From Paraphysoderma sedebokerense (lineage: Eukaryota; Blastocladiomycota; Physodermatomycetes; Physodermatales; Physodermataceae): a stretch of 64,000 nucleotides of DNA. Below, in pieces: positions 32,603 through 44,801 of the stretch (within the stretch, counting starts at the first letter, position 1; every line of letters starts with the position of its first letter). Under the pieces are notes generated by a model. It saw only the letters and a list, made by a program, of their open reading frames with translations, searched no databases and was not told the DNA's origin. Both the position numbers and the translations under genes were made by a program. Location: the NCBI GenBank assembly GCA_025602915.1, contig JAHLJZ010000071.1, positions 54,263 through 118,262 on the forward strand. Reading direction: 5' to 3'.

Positions 32603-33805
32603 TTAAGCGGCAGTTGCACCTCCTTGTTCTTTCACGATAATTACAGGGCAAGAGGCATGATGAAGGAGACTGTAATTGAAACAAGAGACACAGCCGTCAG
32701 TTGAGAATTCAACGACCGTATCAAGAAAAAGAGGAACTACATACTAAGACGACGTGCTTCCCAAAATAGCCTTCTTTAATGCACCAGCACCATGAGATCC
32801 CATGACTAACAGATCGGCGTTGACATCCTTCACGTAGTCGACAATAATGTCTCGAATGTCATTATCTACTGCCTTCAATGCAACAAGTTCGTAGGAGAGC
32901 TAAAAAATCAAGGAAAAGAAGTAAGTAAATTGCTCCTCAGCCAGGGCACAACTTCATCATGCATACCTTTTCATTCATCGTCTTTTGGAAATCTTCAACA
33001 ATGAGATTAGCGTCGTCAAGGATTCGTTGAGATCGCTCTTCAGCCTAATGCAACGACGTTAAAAGAATTCATGGCAGTTCCACCTTTATACTCGACGCAC
33101 CTTTGCTTCTTTCTTAGCAGTCTTCTCCGGCCCGCCGAATAAGCCAGAACTTTTATAAACGCCAACAGTCAAAATAATCATATGATCTCTAGGAGGATGA
33201 ACTAATTGCTTCAATGCCCAGTTCAAAGCATGGGTAGAAGCGTGCGAGTCATCAAGGGTAACGATCACAGTCCTCTTTCCCAGCCCTGAGCTCATACCGC
33301 TTTCTGATGCTTGCATGCTAGTTCCCATTCCGGTACCCATACCAGTTCCAATTGCGGCACCAGTTCCCATTGCACTTCCCATCCCCATGCTAGATTCCCG
33401 CGGTTCATCCATTCGTTCAGTACCGGCAGCACCGACCAATCCACCCTCGCCGCGGGTTGATTCTGTCAAACCTGGTTCGCGTTCTTGTTCTGCTGAAAAA
33501 GCAGTAGTCGAGGAAGGAGCAAACATAGATGATTCGCCTGTCGTACTGCCCGGCAAAGTTGCAGTTGAACTCATTGAAGGAGCAGTCGAATTAAACGGGG
33601 CGGCTTCGGCAGTTGGAGAGTATTCTTCGTTGCTAGATTTTCGAGGAGGAACGGGAGGGGTTTCTCGTTGTGACATGCCGCCGGGCATCATTGATAACGG
33701 TTCACCTGTTGTCTCCATCGGCTGATCATTATACTGAGTTGACTCAGGCATCGATTCTTCTCGGCGAGAAATAGCGCCAGCGATATCAGTTGCGGACATA
33801 GACAT
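32603..33805 (-). CDS. Universal stress protein (UspA) domain with long low-complexity leader
   Basis: ATG at 33805 (MSMSATDIAGAISRR). About 170 residues of Pro/Ser/Thr/Gly-rich sequence follow, with PPVPPRKS (SH3-ligand-like) and a GTGMGTGMGT repeat. Then the Usp domain: KRTVIVTLDDSHASTHALNW, HPPRDHMIILTVGV, YELVALKAVDNDIRDIIVDY, NADLLVMGSHGAGALKKAIL, GSTSSY and LHHASCPVIIVK. The glycine motif G-2X-G-9X-G-S for ATP binding is present (GSHGAG...LGS). Five exons; the last joins TA|T to give SSYLLHHAS. The stop is at 32603-32605. Usp-domain proteins bind nucleotides and support stress survival. A perfect CRE-like site lies 131 bases upstream. Confidence 0.9.
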
Positions 33806-34175
33806 GATTAATGGTCGTTCTTCAATTGTAGTATAAAAATGCGTGTGATGTTTTGAGTTGAGATAGGAGATGAGGGAGGTGGAAGTCTTCAACTCAAATA
33901 TAAGGACTCCGCGGCGGTCAGCGAAATATTGCGTATGACGTCACGAAACCAAGAGAGTAAATTTAATTCTCGCGTGTCTACTAGCGCATTGTGCGAATAT
34001 AAGAAACTCATTTGTAGTTTCATATAGTACCGTTGAAAACAGGGTTGTACAAACATGATTAACAATACAATCCAAAAATAGACAGAGTGGTCGTGAATTA
34101 TTGTTCTAATAAAATTAATTAGATTGAGTTAAATGGACACGTTAGGCCACTCTATGAAACAAAACAAACAACCTT
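33806..34175. other. Intergenic region upstream of the stress-protein gene
   Basis: 370 bases with the stress-protein promoter and the 3' end of the JmjC gene. It holds the CRE-like palindrome listed separately and nothing else I can name. Confidence 0.4.
33936..33943. promoter_or_regulatory. CRE-like palindrome tgacgtca
   Basis: A perfect ATF/CREB-type site 131 bases upstream of the universal stress protein ATG, a typical promoter distance. Binding by a stress-activated bZIP factor is inferred. Confidence 0.45.
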
Positions 34176-35707
34176 TCAGAACCAGAAGCTGACACTAAAG
34201 CTTACGCTCATTGATCGAAAATAATGCCAGTGAAGGGGCTTAAACAAAACTGTTAGCAAATTTCGCGTATGGACAAAAGTAGGGTAGCCAAAAACATACA
34301 GGTAAGTACAACAAATCCCCCGGCTTCAAAACCGTCTCGTAGTATTTGGCAGTTTTGAAGAGTGGGAACTTCTCTTCGTCCACATTATCCAGGTCAACCT
34401 AGTTTGTATTAGCCGAAGTCGGTTAAACTTTCCAATATTTTCTTTTTTGGGACAAATTGCAATACCTGTGAAGTGTTTGTCATCAGACTACTTGCTTCCT
34501 CATAAGGATACATCTTATCTGTTTCTTCTGGCGAATATAACCGGACATACTTTGTTCCGATTACTTGGGCATATAAGTTGTGATTTCTACCGTCATGGTG
34601 AAGTGGGGTAATCGTTGATGCAGGGCCAAACCATGCGTTTAGACGGACGTCTCTTTCGACGTCTGAGTCTGAGTCTGAAACTGAATTTGTTGACGTAAGA
34701 GTGGAGTTTGATGCAGCAGAGAGAGGAATACAGTAGCAGTAGTCGGGTATGGCTATGTCATTACGCAGCAGAGGTATTTGCGAAAAGAGGTCATGCTGTG
34801 CGAGATAAGCAAGCGATTTTGAACAATTTGATGTGGAAGCCGGAAATTGATCTGCTGGTTTCTTTTGGGAAGAATGATTGAGATTATGGTACAGCGAAGT
34901 CGAATTACTCACCAGCGTATCAATGAAATCCTCAAGTCGCATTAATCTTTGCGTCCAATTTTCGTCAGTGTATTGGGAACCTACTTCTACTGGCACAATT
35001 CTCTTCCCAGCGATAGATTTAAAGTAATCCAAACTCCACTTCCTTGTAGTAAAAGCTGGCCAGTGCGATATAGAGCCGGGGATGATTATTGGAGTGTTGT
35101 AGATGGCGACATGACGAGAGAATTCCAATAAAGACATGGAAGATTGTAGACGGGGAACTGGGCGGGAAATGCTTGGAATGGGAGTGGGAATCGACAATTC
35201 AAATTGCTGCTCAATTGAGTCCGTATATTTTCGCTTCAAAGGGAGGATAGGGTGACAATTAAGTTTTGCGTGGATCTGCGAAGTTAATCGATCTATAGTT
35301 TTCTTCCATAATGGAGCTCCCGATATGATCCCACATAAATCCAGTTTTTCTAAGCACAACCGCCACATTTTATATCTTGTGAGATCGTCTACCGGAAGCG
35401 ATACCGTTTGATTAGAGTCCCCGGTGTTCAAGTCGGAGATAGCAAAGAGGACATTCATCATTGTAGCATAAGTAAGCAAAACTCTCCAACAGGAGTTTAC
35501 TTCTTTATATGGAACTGAATGCAATTTTTCGACGGCATATTTGAAAAGGTTGTCGGCGATTTGAGCAGATTCACTGTACTGCATTGACGAGAACGAGGAA
35601 TCCAATTTCTCCACATTTTGGATAACATAGGGACCGCAACGTCTTAGATGAGATGTATATCCATGGGTCGTCACAATTTCGGAATAGAAACCTTGAATAT
35701 TGATCAT
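34176..35707 (-). CDS. KDM8: JmjC-domain 2-oxoglutarate oxygenase, JMJD5/KDM8-like
   Basis: The long first exon starts at ATG 35707 and encodes 420-plus residues: a helical N-terminal domain (YAVEKLHSVPYKEVNSCWRV, typical of JMJD5) and then the JmjC fold. Motifs: FSRHVAIYNTPIIIPGSISHWP, YFKSIAGKRIVPVEVGSQYT, LNAWFGPASTITPLHHDG with iron ligands His370 and Asp372, and YAQVIGTKYVRLYSPEETDK (Lys for 2-oxoglutarate). Exon 2 encodes VDLDNVDEEKFPLF and LKPGDLLYLP. Exon 3 supplies the third ligand in HWHYFRSMSVSFSVSFWF, stop 34176-34178. JMJD5 proteins are arginyl hydroxylases or proteases acting in the nucleus. An acidic Ser/Asp insertion precedes the HxD motif. Confidence 0.9.
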
Positions 35708-35957
35708 GGCGGTTGTTTATTTGTAAATATTTTGCAAAGTGTAAACACAGCGTAGTTTGACTTTCGAACTTGCGCGCTAACTACCAAGTCACATATCCCT
35801 CTGCAATCTCTGAAATGGCCATAATTTGAAATTACTCTTTGCAGACATTATTATATTAATCCTCGCACTTTTCATTCCGTCGCAACCATCGCTTTTATTA
35901 TAGAGCCTGTGATTTCGCTCCAAAGGCGGCTCTGCAGTAGTACCCATCGCCCTTACC

Positions 35958-38900
35958 ATGTCCAATTACCATCCAGAAATGACGACACCACATCTGCCAT
36001 CTTCCCAGAATCCTTTTAAATCATCATCCGTGTCTCCGCCAAAATTCTCCTTTTTCAACGATTCCGTTATTTCATCGAAGTCCGAAGCCGAGCAACTGAA
36101 CTACAATAAACAAATTAAGAACCTCGAATATCTGCTTTCCAAAGCAGAGAAGGAGAAGGCGGAAAAGAAGATTGAGTTACAGAGCGATCGAGATAAATAT
36201 AAACGGCTCTATGATCAAGCCTGTGCAAAAGTTGATAAACTAGAGAAGGACAGAAGATTCCTTTATGAGAGGGAGAAGGAAGCGTCTTCTAAAGTCGCTC
36301 AGTTCATGAATGAACTTTCCCAATTGAAGGTTATAAGCTAAATGAGTACATTTAAAGTTTTATGTTCATGTCTGACTGTATTACTTGTTTATTTTAGGAG
36401 CAGAGTACCAAATCACAATCGGCAATGCAAAAGGAGCGAAACGAACTGCTCGACCAAATGTCCGAATTGCAGCAGTCGTTTAGAGCTCTACAGAGCGAAT
36501 CTAGGAATAAGATTTCTCAATACAAAAGTCGGCTGGATGCCAGCGAATTCGAGTTGAGACAAGTTCAAAACGAGGTTCGTATCTGAAATATTTAAATGAA
36601 CCCGAAAAAAAATGTTACTGATAACAGCTGCGATGTCCTTGTAGCTCACTCGACAACTACAAGACAATTCAATTCAACGAGATCGATACCAACAACTTCA
36701 ATTGCAGCTCACGGAAACCGAAGCTTCCCTACGCCGCCACCGTATGGAATCGGAAGAAGTTCAAAACATGAATATTGCAAGGCAGGAGCTTCAAAGTAAT
36801 ATTCCCCATTCGTTCGCTCTCTATCTCTTTCGGTTGCATATTTCCGTTCAAGCTCGTCTGACGACCTTTAACTTGAGCAGAACAACTTAGCTATATCGAC
36901 TCTCTCGAAGCCAAAGTCCTCGCTTTGACATCCGAACTTGAGAAATATCGTTCTGAACAAACTAATATTGAACTACTCAAAGAAGAGAAAATAAATTTAG
37001 AAAATCGACTCCGTAGAATGGAAACATTACAATCAAAATCTACCACTCTAGAAGTGGAAAACGCTTTATTAAATAGCGAGCGGGCTCAATGGTTCTTGGA
37101 GTCTCCATTTTTCGTACCTTCCAATCCGCTATGACAACCACGTTTGACAATTACAATGATAGGTCCTCCTTTTTGGGATCGCAAGGAGACGCAATTGGTC
37201 TCAAAACACCATTCGAATTAGCCAAGACTTTGGCCGAAGAGAGATTGGAATTAGCATACACTAAAGAACAACAGGGTACTTGGCAGGCAGAATTGAAAGG
37301 CAAAGATGCTGTGATAAAGCAAATGGATATTGATGTACGTTAAGTCAGCATGATAAACGTCGTTTCTTTCAAAGTATTTGATTCACTGTATTGACTTTGA
37401 CTGCAGATTCAAAATCTGAAGATTGAATTGAAAACAATGGAAATGAAGTATAACCGTGATATGAAAAATTATAGACGGTTGGAGAAATCGAAAGAACTTT
37501 CGCAAAAGGAAGTCCAGTTCTTACGAGAGCAGTTGGTGTGATTATTTTCTTTTCCATTTTCTTTTCTGCGGCAGGTTGTTATTTGTCGTGGAAAGAGCAA
37601 TGAATGTACTCAAACTTTTTTGATTATGCTTGTCACGTACAATGTGCATTATCCGAATTAGCAATCCTATGACACCGAAGAAGCAACATTGATGTCAAAT
37701 TATGACGTTCAAAAAACGAAACGAATTCAAGATTTGGAGAAGTTGATGGAAGAATACAAGTCTCGCGTGAAGGAGTTAGAATCACAAAATGAGGAAATGC
37801 ATAGGAAGCAACCGATGCCAGAAACAAAGGCGGACGCACAAACAGAGCATACAAAGGTCAATGAGAAAGGCGTTATAACTCAATTTATGGACGAGAAGGA
37901 GAAATTGAGTGAAGGTCTGTCGGTCGGCCATTCTTTTCGGCATAACTTTGCCATCACCACTAACTTTCTTGGCATTATAAATGCTCTGTCAATGGTACTG
38001 TACAGAGCTAGCGAAACTTACGAAGGAAAACAGTATGCTGCAAAAAGAAGTTGAATCCTTAGATAAACAAGTTGGGTTGTTAGAGCATGCTGTTGGAAGA
38101 GGAGAGTACAATCCACGAACGACGAGGGTATGCTTTTGTGACATCTACTTCGGCTGTAACTATTGTATGTTCGCACATGCCAACCAAACGCCATGATGTA
38201 TGAAATCAGGTTCTACAACTTTCTGAAAACCCTTCCTCGCGGGACTATGCAATTCGCTCCTCCACACTTACATCCCTCCGAGAAGAAAACGACAAACTTA
38301 TTAATAGAGTACAAGATTTAGAAAAAATATTATATGGACCCGTATCTACATCGGTATCTATGCCTCACTCTTCCGATCACGAATTTAAAGGGAACAAAAG
38401 AGCTCGACTGGAAGAGGAGGAAGGCATTGTAGTGAAGTACGATAAGGGTAAAGAAAAGGAGACAGATATTCGCCAGACAGTGGGAATGGTTCCGGTTGAA
38501 AGTTTCAAGAATTTGAAGGAGGAGAATCAAAGAATGAAAGAGGAGCTAAAGGATAAGGAAAAAAGAATGATGCGGTTGAAGGAAGTTCGTACTTCCCGTT
38601 TAATTAGTCTCTCCTCCTTTAATTCAAGCCTACTTACACTATTTATGTTATCCCAGGTATGGACCGGTAAAGCGCTCGAATTTCGCGAGGCAGTATACTC
38701 TCTTCTAGGATACAAGTTAGATTTCCAGTCAACCGGCCGAGTGAAGTTAACTTCCATGTACAGTCCATCTTCAGATTGTTCCTTCCATTTTTCATCTGAT
38801 GAACCTGGCCCTGCGGCCTCTGGTGTGGTTGCAGATAGAGAAGGAACCGGAACGATGCAGCTAACAGGCGGGGGCAATGAAATGTGGGTGAACAGTTTGG

Positions 38901-39001
38901 ACCCGTTAATTAGGTATTGGGTTGTTGAGAGAGGAAGCATACCTTGCTTTTTGAGCAGTGTTACGTTGGATTTGTGGAAGGAAAAGTTTGAACGGAGTTA
39001 A
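35958..39001 (+). CDS. MAD1: Spindle assembly checkpoint protein Mad1
   Basis: Mad1 holds Mad2 at unattached kinetochores and nuclear pores. ATG 35958 opens a short disordered head, then coiled coil over most of about 750 residues spread over roughly ten exons (EAEQLNYNKQIKNLEYLLSK, NELLDQMSELQQSFRALQ, ELEKYRSEQTNIELLKEEK). Family landmarks are SSFLGSQ...TPFELAKTLAEERLE, GEYNPRTTRVLQLSENPSS (cf. KVLHMSxNP of other Mad1), the RLKE motif at the intron near 38580 (Bub1-binding RLK in Mad1), and the C-terminal RWD-like head WTGKALEFREAVYSLLGYKL, GRVKLTSMYSP, ending LDLWKEKFERS. The stop is at 38999-39001. Several introns are short (50-80 bases). It converges on the RGS gene. Confidence 0.92.
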
Positions 39002-39214
39002 ATCATGATACTGTTATGAACGTTTAATCTCAAATTGACTTCGGTGAAAAGCTGCACCTTCAGGCAACGACACAACTACGCTCATCATAATCATTCATTC
39101 AGTACCGAACTTTAATGCAAGCTTGTAACATTACATCATATTGTTAAACTGTCTACATATGATAAACTAAAATGTCCTTTTGATGTTGTAATTGCTTCGT
39201 GACAGGCAGGCCTT

Positions 39215-40770
39215 TTACTGTCCAAACTCTGGTCCTTTTTCCTCATACGATGGCATCGTGTCCACACTCAAATTCAAACGACTGTCGCTTCCTCCTCTTC
39301 CTCTAGATCCTTGATCTACATATCTGATGAAATGTGGGAAACTGCTTAATCGCATCAGTTCCAGCGTTTTGTCGATGGCAACCTTAAAAACATCTGGATG
39401 ATAATTTCGTTTTACTTGAACTCCATTCAAAATTCCTTGCTTAATATTAAACGCAATGTTAAGTTCTTTCGGCCCACCTGGAGTGAAGTAGTTGACAAGA
39501 ATCGACTGTGCGAGCGCAGTTAGTTCAACAATGGCTGGCCGAATTCCTGGCGGGGTATTATCTATAACAAACCAATATGTTAGAAGTTCGCATGATATAA
39601 GATGAATCAGTAATTGGCAGTGGCGGATAAGATTGAGTCATGTCGTAGTAAATTTACAAATGACATACCAATGTTATTAATCATTTCATTTAATGCATTC
39701 GGAGTTAGAAAGCTCTCGGTGCAAATGGGTGCGATCTTTTGCACGAGTTTTTTATATTGCTCCATAATCCGGAGAAATTCTAAATTCTCTTCAGAATGCT
39801 CCACTGTCTTCAAGAAATTTTCGAACTCCCCCAAAGAATATGGCATTTTCGTTTCGCCTCGTAATAATGCTTGTAATGTCAGTTTTTTCGCGCTGGAATT
39901 GGCTAACAGTAAAGCTGCGACGTTCCGGTTCAACCCCGGCGACGAACTGAAAGGGGTCAACGGCGATGTTGGATTTCTGGAGGGTGTCGGCAATTGAATG
40001 AGTTCGGATTGAGAAGATTTAGTGTATTCTTTGAGTTGCTGTATGTTTTTGGTTTCATCAGAAGCTATAGACTCGACAACCCTTTTTCGTCGATCTGTTT
40101 GAAACGGATGATATAACTTCAGTGGAATTTTCTTAAGAAAGGTAACCTAGATTTTAAAAAAATGGAGATGGCAACACACTTTCTTGAGCGTATCTAACGA
40201 AATGAGGAAAACTGCTTAGACGCATGAGCTCAAATGTTTTATCCATCGCGCGCTGGAAAACACTGGGGTGGTAATTATTTTTAATAGTTATCTCTTCCAT
40301 TATAGACCTTTTTATACTGAAAGCGATGTTCAACTCTTTGCGTGCCCCGGCTGTGAAAAACTCACTCACAATGCGATTTGCCTCTGTGTGTATTTTATGG
40401 AGGGCGCTCCGCGTTTGCTCATTCATCGGTTCTTGGAGCAGGGGACCATGGTTTCACGAATGAAAGAATGATGATTATTAGTACTGGCGACTGACTGTAA
40501 GGGTTTTTAATTCCCGATACACATACCCCTTTCTTTACTTCTCTCCTTTAATTCTTCTGGGCTCCAAACTTGACGATCTAGGCTCGTGGTAGCAGGATCA
40601 TCCCATATTTCTGCGAATATTTCCTTATACCTAGTAACACTTTGATAAAACTCCAAATTTTCTTCAGAATGCTCAGTATTTTTGAGAAAGGATTCAAACT
40701 CTTTTAGTGAATATGGAGAGACAGTTTCATTCGCTAGAAGAGCCTGCAATGTTGATTTTCGGACTGACAT
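39215..40770 (-). CDS. RGS protein, probably with two tandem RGS domains
   Basis: Exon 1 (40770-40527) and exon 2 (40431 to about 40178) encode one RGS domain: TLQALLANETVSPYSL, EHSEENLEFYQSVTRYKEIF, then EANRIVSEFFTAG, NNYHPSVFQRAMDKTFELMR, SSFPHFVRYA. Exon 3 (40146-39669) and exon 4 (39561-39215) encode a second: LTLQALLRGETKMPYSLGEF, EHSEENLEFLRIMEQYKK, LAQSILVNYFTPGGPKELNI, YHPDVFKVAIDKTLELMR, SSFPHFIRYV. Exon 3 begins right after an in-frame TAG that is also an AG acceptor, and has no ATG, so it is an internal exon. The join 40147-40177 would be a very short intron with donor GTGTTG; GTTAGA further upstream is an alternative donor. If unspliced, the first domain would end at 40154 and the second would lack a start. 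Exon 1 lies across the start of repeat A'. Confidence 0.75.
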
Positions 40771-41367
40771 TCGATCGAGATTACAGTAATTATGAGAATG
40801 GGATAATTCGACGGCGCAATGATTTCGCAAAGACGAACGCGCTCGGAAAAACAAATAAATTTTTGTCGATGAATGATGGGCAAAGAGATCACCAAACTTG
40901 TATACGAATGCCGACGGAAGATAAAATTCGATGGCTAAAGTGGAGTCGGAGTTTTCGCCTTGACTTTTTTGTACCTGAAAGTCAGAAGGAACGAACAAAG
41001 AAAGAGCTTGCTCCTGAGGGCACGCGAACCAAGTTCAGTCTGAAGGAAAGCAGTAGAGGTGAGATTAGGTGTGTGGAATTTTCATTTCTGCCCCACCAGT
41101 CAATTACGAACCTTATCCTTCGTTATGCTACGTGGATAAAGCATTTGGGCCGATAATCCTTTCCACAGTTTAATTGTTTGGCTTCATTCGAGTTAACCAC
41201 TGCGGCCAATATCGTCAAGCCGATATTTGATGCTTCCCTTGCCAGGGGCAATTCGTCTTTGTCTTGCTCTTTGCGAGGGGTCATCTGTCGTTACACTAAC
41301 ATGATAGTATAGTAATAATGGAGTTTAAGCTGCCGCTGTTGTTGTCCGTCTTCACCTTCCGAAAATC
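40771..41367. other. Divergent promoter region, second copy
   Basis: Identical to 209-805. Here both flanking genes are complete: the RGS gene on the left and the HAK transporter on the right. Confidence 0.5.
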
Positions 41368-44345
41368 ATGCATGATCCAAACATTAGTTCAAGCAGCAAT
41401 TGTCCTAATTCCGCATCTTCACTTACGCCAAGGAAACCGCAAAATGTTTTGAACAACTTAGATGAAAATCCTAACTCTAAGGACGCCTTCCCTGCCGCAA
41501 AAAGGAAAAGCGTGGCGTCATTGGTTTCTCCGATACCAGTCTCGAATAACCGTCGCAGTTCGTTCTTCAGTTGGAGAGCATCATCACATGCACCAGCACT
41601 CGATCCAAGTTTATCATCTTACCTTAAAATGGCGGTTAAGAAGCCGCAAGATGACAAAAATGTGGATACGCAGGGTAGAAAGAGGAGACGATTATCGATT
41701 GGTACGATGTTACTCATTCCACCGATGCCAAAACGTTCTGAGAAGTATGCTCCAGTCGATGTTTTTCTGCCTTCGGCATTGCTGAGTGCAACTCATTTTC
41801 TAATCGTCTATTTCCTAGGATGTCATTGAGGGAAGTTATCAAATTGGCCGGTATAGCTACTGGTTTGATTTATGGTGATACTGCCACTGCTCCTATGTTT
41901 GTCCTCAAGCACATGGTCCACTCCGATTTCAACGAAACTGCTTATGAGCTGCAAATAATGGGTTTTCTCAGTATCATTATTTGGATCACAATCATCCTCG
42001 GTGCTATTAAATACGTTGGATGTGTTGTTCAAGCGGACAACAATGGTGAAGGGGGGACATTAGCGTTAATCTCAATGTTACCAAGTGCAGAAGAGGAAAG
42101 TGCCCCGGTTATAATCAAAAAGTTTTACCGTATCTTCTTTACGGCTGCATTGTTGGGTTGTGGATTCATCCTTGCAGACGGAGTTCGTAATTTCAGAATC
42201 ATCCTTTCCAACATCTACTTGTATTGACTATTTCGTAGCTTATTACGTCCCCGATTTCAGTAGTCGCGGCCGTAGAGGGTCTATCAACAATTGATTCGTG
42301 AGTTGAGGATACTTCGTACAAGTTTCCGGTATTCCCTAATATCAAACCCTTACAATAGTGTCTTCGATGACTTGGTTATACCAATTGCTTGTGCGATATT
42401 GTTCGCGTTATTTTATTCTCAGCAGTACGGCACTGGCAAAGCATCGAGAGTTTTTATACCTCTTATGATCGTATGGTTCATTATTATATCGTCTCTGGGT
42501 CTTTATAGAATTATAGAAACCCCAAGAATATTATCAGCATGCAACCCTCTTTGGATCCTCCATTTCGTCAGTTTCAAAGGAGCAAAAGCTTCGTTTTCTA
42601 CTCTCTCTGATGCGTAAGTATACATATTATATTTACTTATTTTAAGCTGGTTTACAAATTCATCAGTTTGTCAGGGTCCTTGCAATTACCGGACTTGAAA
42701 CAATTTACGCCGACATCGGTTCGTACAAGCGAAAGCCGATATACTTATCATTTTTGACCGTTGTCGTTCCAGCCATCATTTTGAACTATCTTGGGTAACT
42801 TTTATAATAACTCTATACTTTGCATGGCAGCCAAATAATCTCTTTTTAGGCAAGGTGCACTTTTACTAAATGCGTTCGATAATGCTCTTCCCAGCAAAAA
42901 CCTTGTCGTAGGAAATCCATTCTTTTATCTCCCGCCAAGGTTAGTGATAAAATAAATGTACAATGAGATAATTACATTTTCTCATGTTTTGCATGTGGAT
43001 CGATAGTTGGTTGCGATTGCCTCTGGTGTTGTTCGCCACACTCGTGTCCGCTATTGCTTCGCAAGGAACCATTTCTGGCTGTTTTAGTCTTGTTGGTGTG
43101 TATAGATTTTGATAGGTGAGCATTATTATCACTGTGACAGCACTAACTGCGCTGGCTTTGTTAGATCAAGCGGTATGTTTTTTGCAAAAAAAATGCAGCG
43201 ACTTCTTCCCCAATGTCCTGATTAACCATGTTAGATCTCACTGCGAGCGTTTCCGCCGGTGGAGACCTATCACATAGTCAAGGATGGTCATGAGAGCGTT
43301 TATGTACCGATTCTCAACAAGATATTGTTACTTGGTGGACTCGTATTGGTGATAGTATTTCAGAAGGGCGACTCAATTACAAATTTGTATGGTTGGTAAC
43401 ATTCTCCCAGATCTTAAACTTCAAGTTTATTGACAACAAATTAGGGCTGTGTGTGGCTGGTGCAATGACTATAACTTCCATTCTATTTATTCTTGTGATG
43501 AAGTTCAAGTGGAAGACGAAAATGACACTTATTGTTTTGTTCATGCCCATCCTGGCTTTGGATACATTGCTCTTCATATCAACACTTACGAAAGTGGTGA
43601 AATTTGCTTGGGTCGCAATTATAATCAGCCTGTTCTTCTTTTTTGTTATGTTCGTTTGGCACAACATCACTGAAGAGATAAAAAATATTGAAGATAATGA
43701 CTTGTGGAATATAGCGATGTTGCGACAACATGTCCGTACCCATCCCCGAATAACGAATGCAATGGGCGTCTTCTTTGCGTCCGGTGATGAAGGTAACCCC
43801 AACTCAAATTTGGTTTCAAAACTGCGTGCATAAAAATTTAACAATTTGATATTCAGAGGTTCCTGACGCTCTGTGTAAACTCGGCCTCCGATTACAATGC
43901 CTTCCGGAAATAATTTTAATGGTTACAGTCTTTTGTGTGCCGCTTCCATTTGTCAGCGACGAAGATCGGATTCAATTCCGAACGATTGACTCCGCGCTTG
44001 GATTATATAAAGTCACTGTATGCTATGGCTTTGCAGAAAGACAAGTAGATACAATGCATGCGATTGTAAAAGCACGAAAGCGGGGATTGAGACACAAAGA
44101 AGGGGATCCGGTGTCATTCTTTACTTGCAGAAGTTCCATAGTAAGTCATCCCGCAAAAGGTCGGCTGCATGCGTTGTACGTTGCATTCTATGAGATTATG
44201 AGTAGAAATAGTTCAAACTTTGTTTACAGCTACAAACTACCCGCTAAAGATACGATGGAGGTGTGTTCAAAGCATTGATAATTTTTCATGATTCCATTTA
44301 ACGATTCTAGCTTCATTTTAGATAACCAGTCAAATATTCATTTGA
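41368..44345 (+). CDS. HAK: HAK/KUP-family potassium transporter, second copy
   Basis: Identical to the gene at 806-3783, including the 8-base microexon (here 43165-43172) and all introns. Its GxxYGD signature lies in the exon starting 41819. No frameshift or stop separates the copies, so both could be functional and would double K+ transporter dosage. Confidence 0.93.
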
Positions 44346-44801
44346 ATGGATTACTCAAGTTAAAATCTTTATGGAAACTATTTTCTTTTGGGGTTCATAC
44401 TGACCAGAATTTCATGTTGATGATTCACATCGCAATTCCGGGCTTTTAACTGTTTTCGTGTGTGATTAGTTTTATGCTGTAATAATATTTATAAATAGAA
44501 ATGCTCAATAAAACATAATCAAGACACATATGTGATAATTGCCACCGTTCTCTAGTTCTCTAATGATAATGAGTTTTCATTGTAGAATCATCGCTAGAGC
44601 CAGCTCTGCTCATTGATGACTCTATAGAAAATTATAGAGTCTAAAATACCTTATAAAAAATCACTGAATTACAGATCGAGGATTTAACGAGACTAAGCTT
44701 AAATGTCATTGTATCAAGAGGCAGTTTTTGAAAGCATTTAAAATCTGGAAAATTATCGCCGATATTAGTATTGTGCTTCACGGAAAGCGAAGCCTATAGC
44801 T

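Noticed and set aside
33315-33725. 136-codon plus-strand open frame
   Set aside because: Antisense to the low-complexity leader of the stress protein; repeats in that leader create a long shadow frame.
38527-38940. 137-codon minus-strand open frame
   Set aside because: Antisense to the conserved C-terminal head of Mad1.
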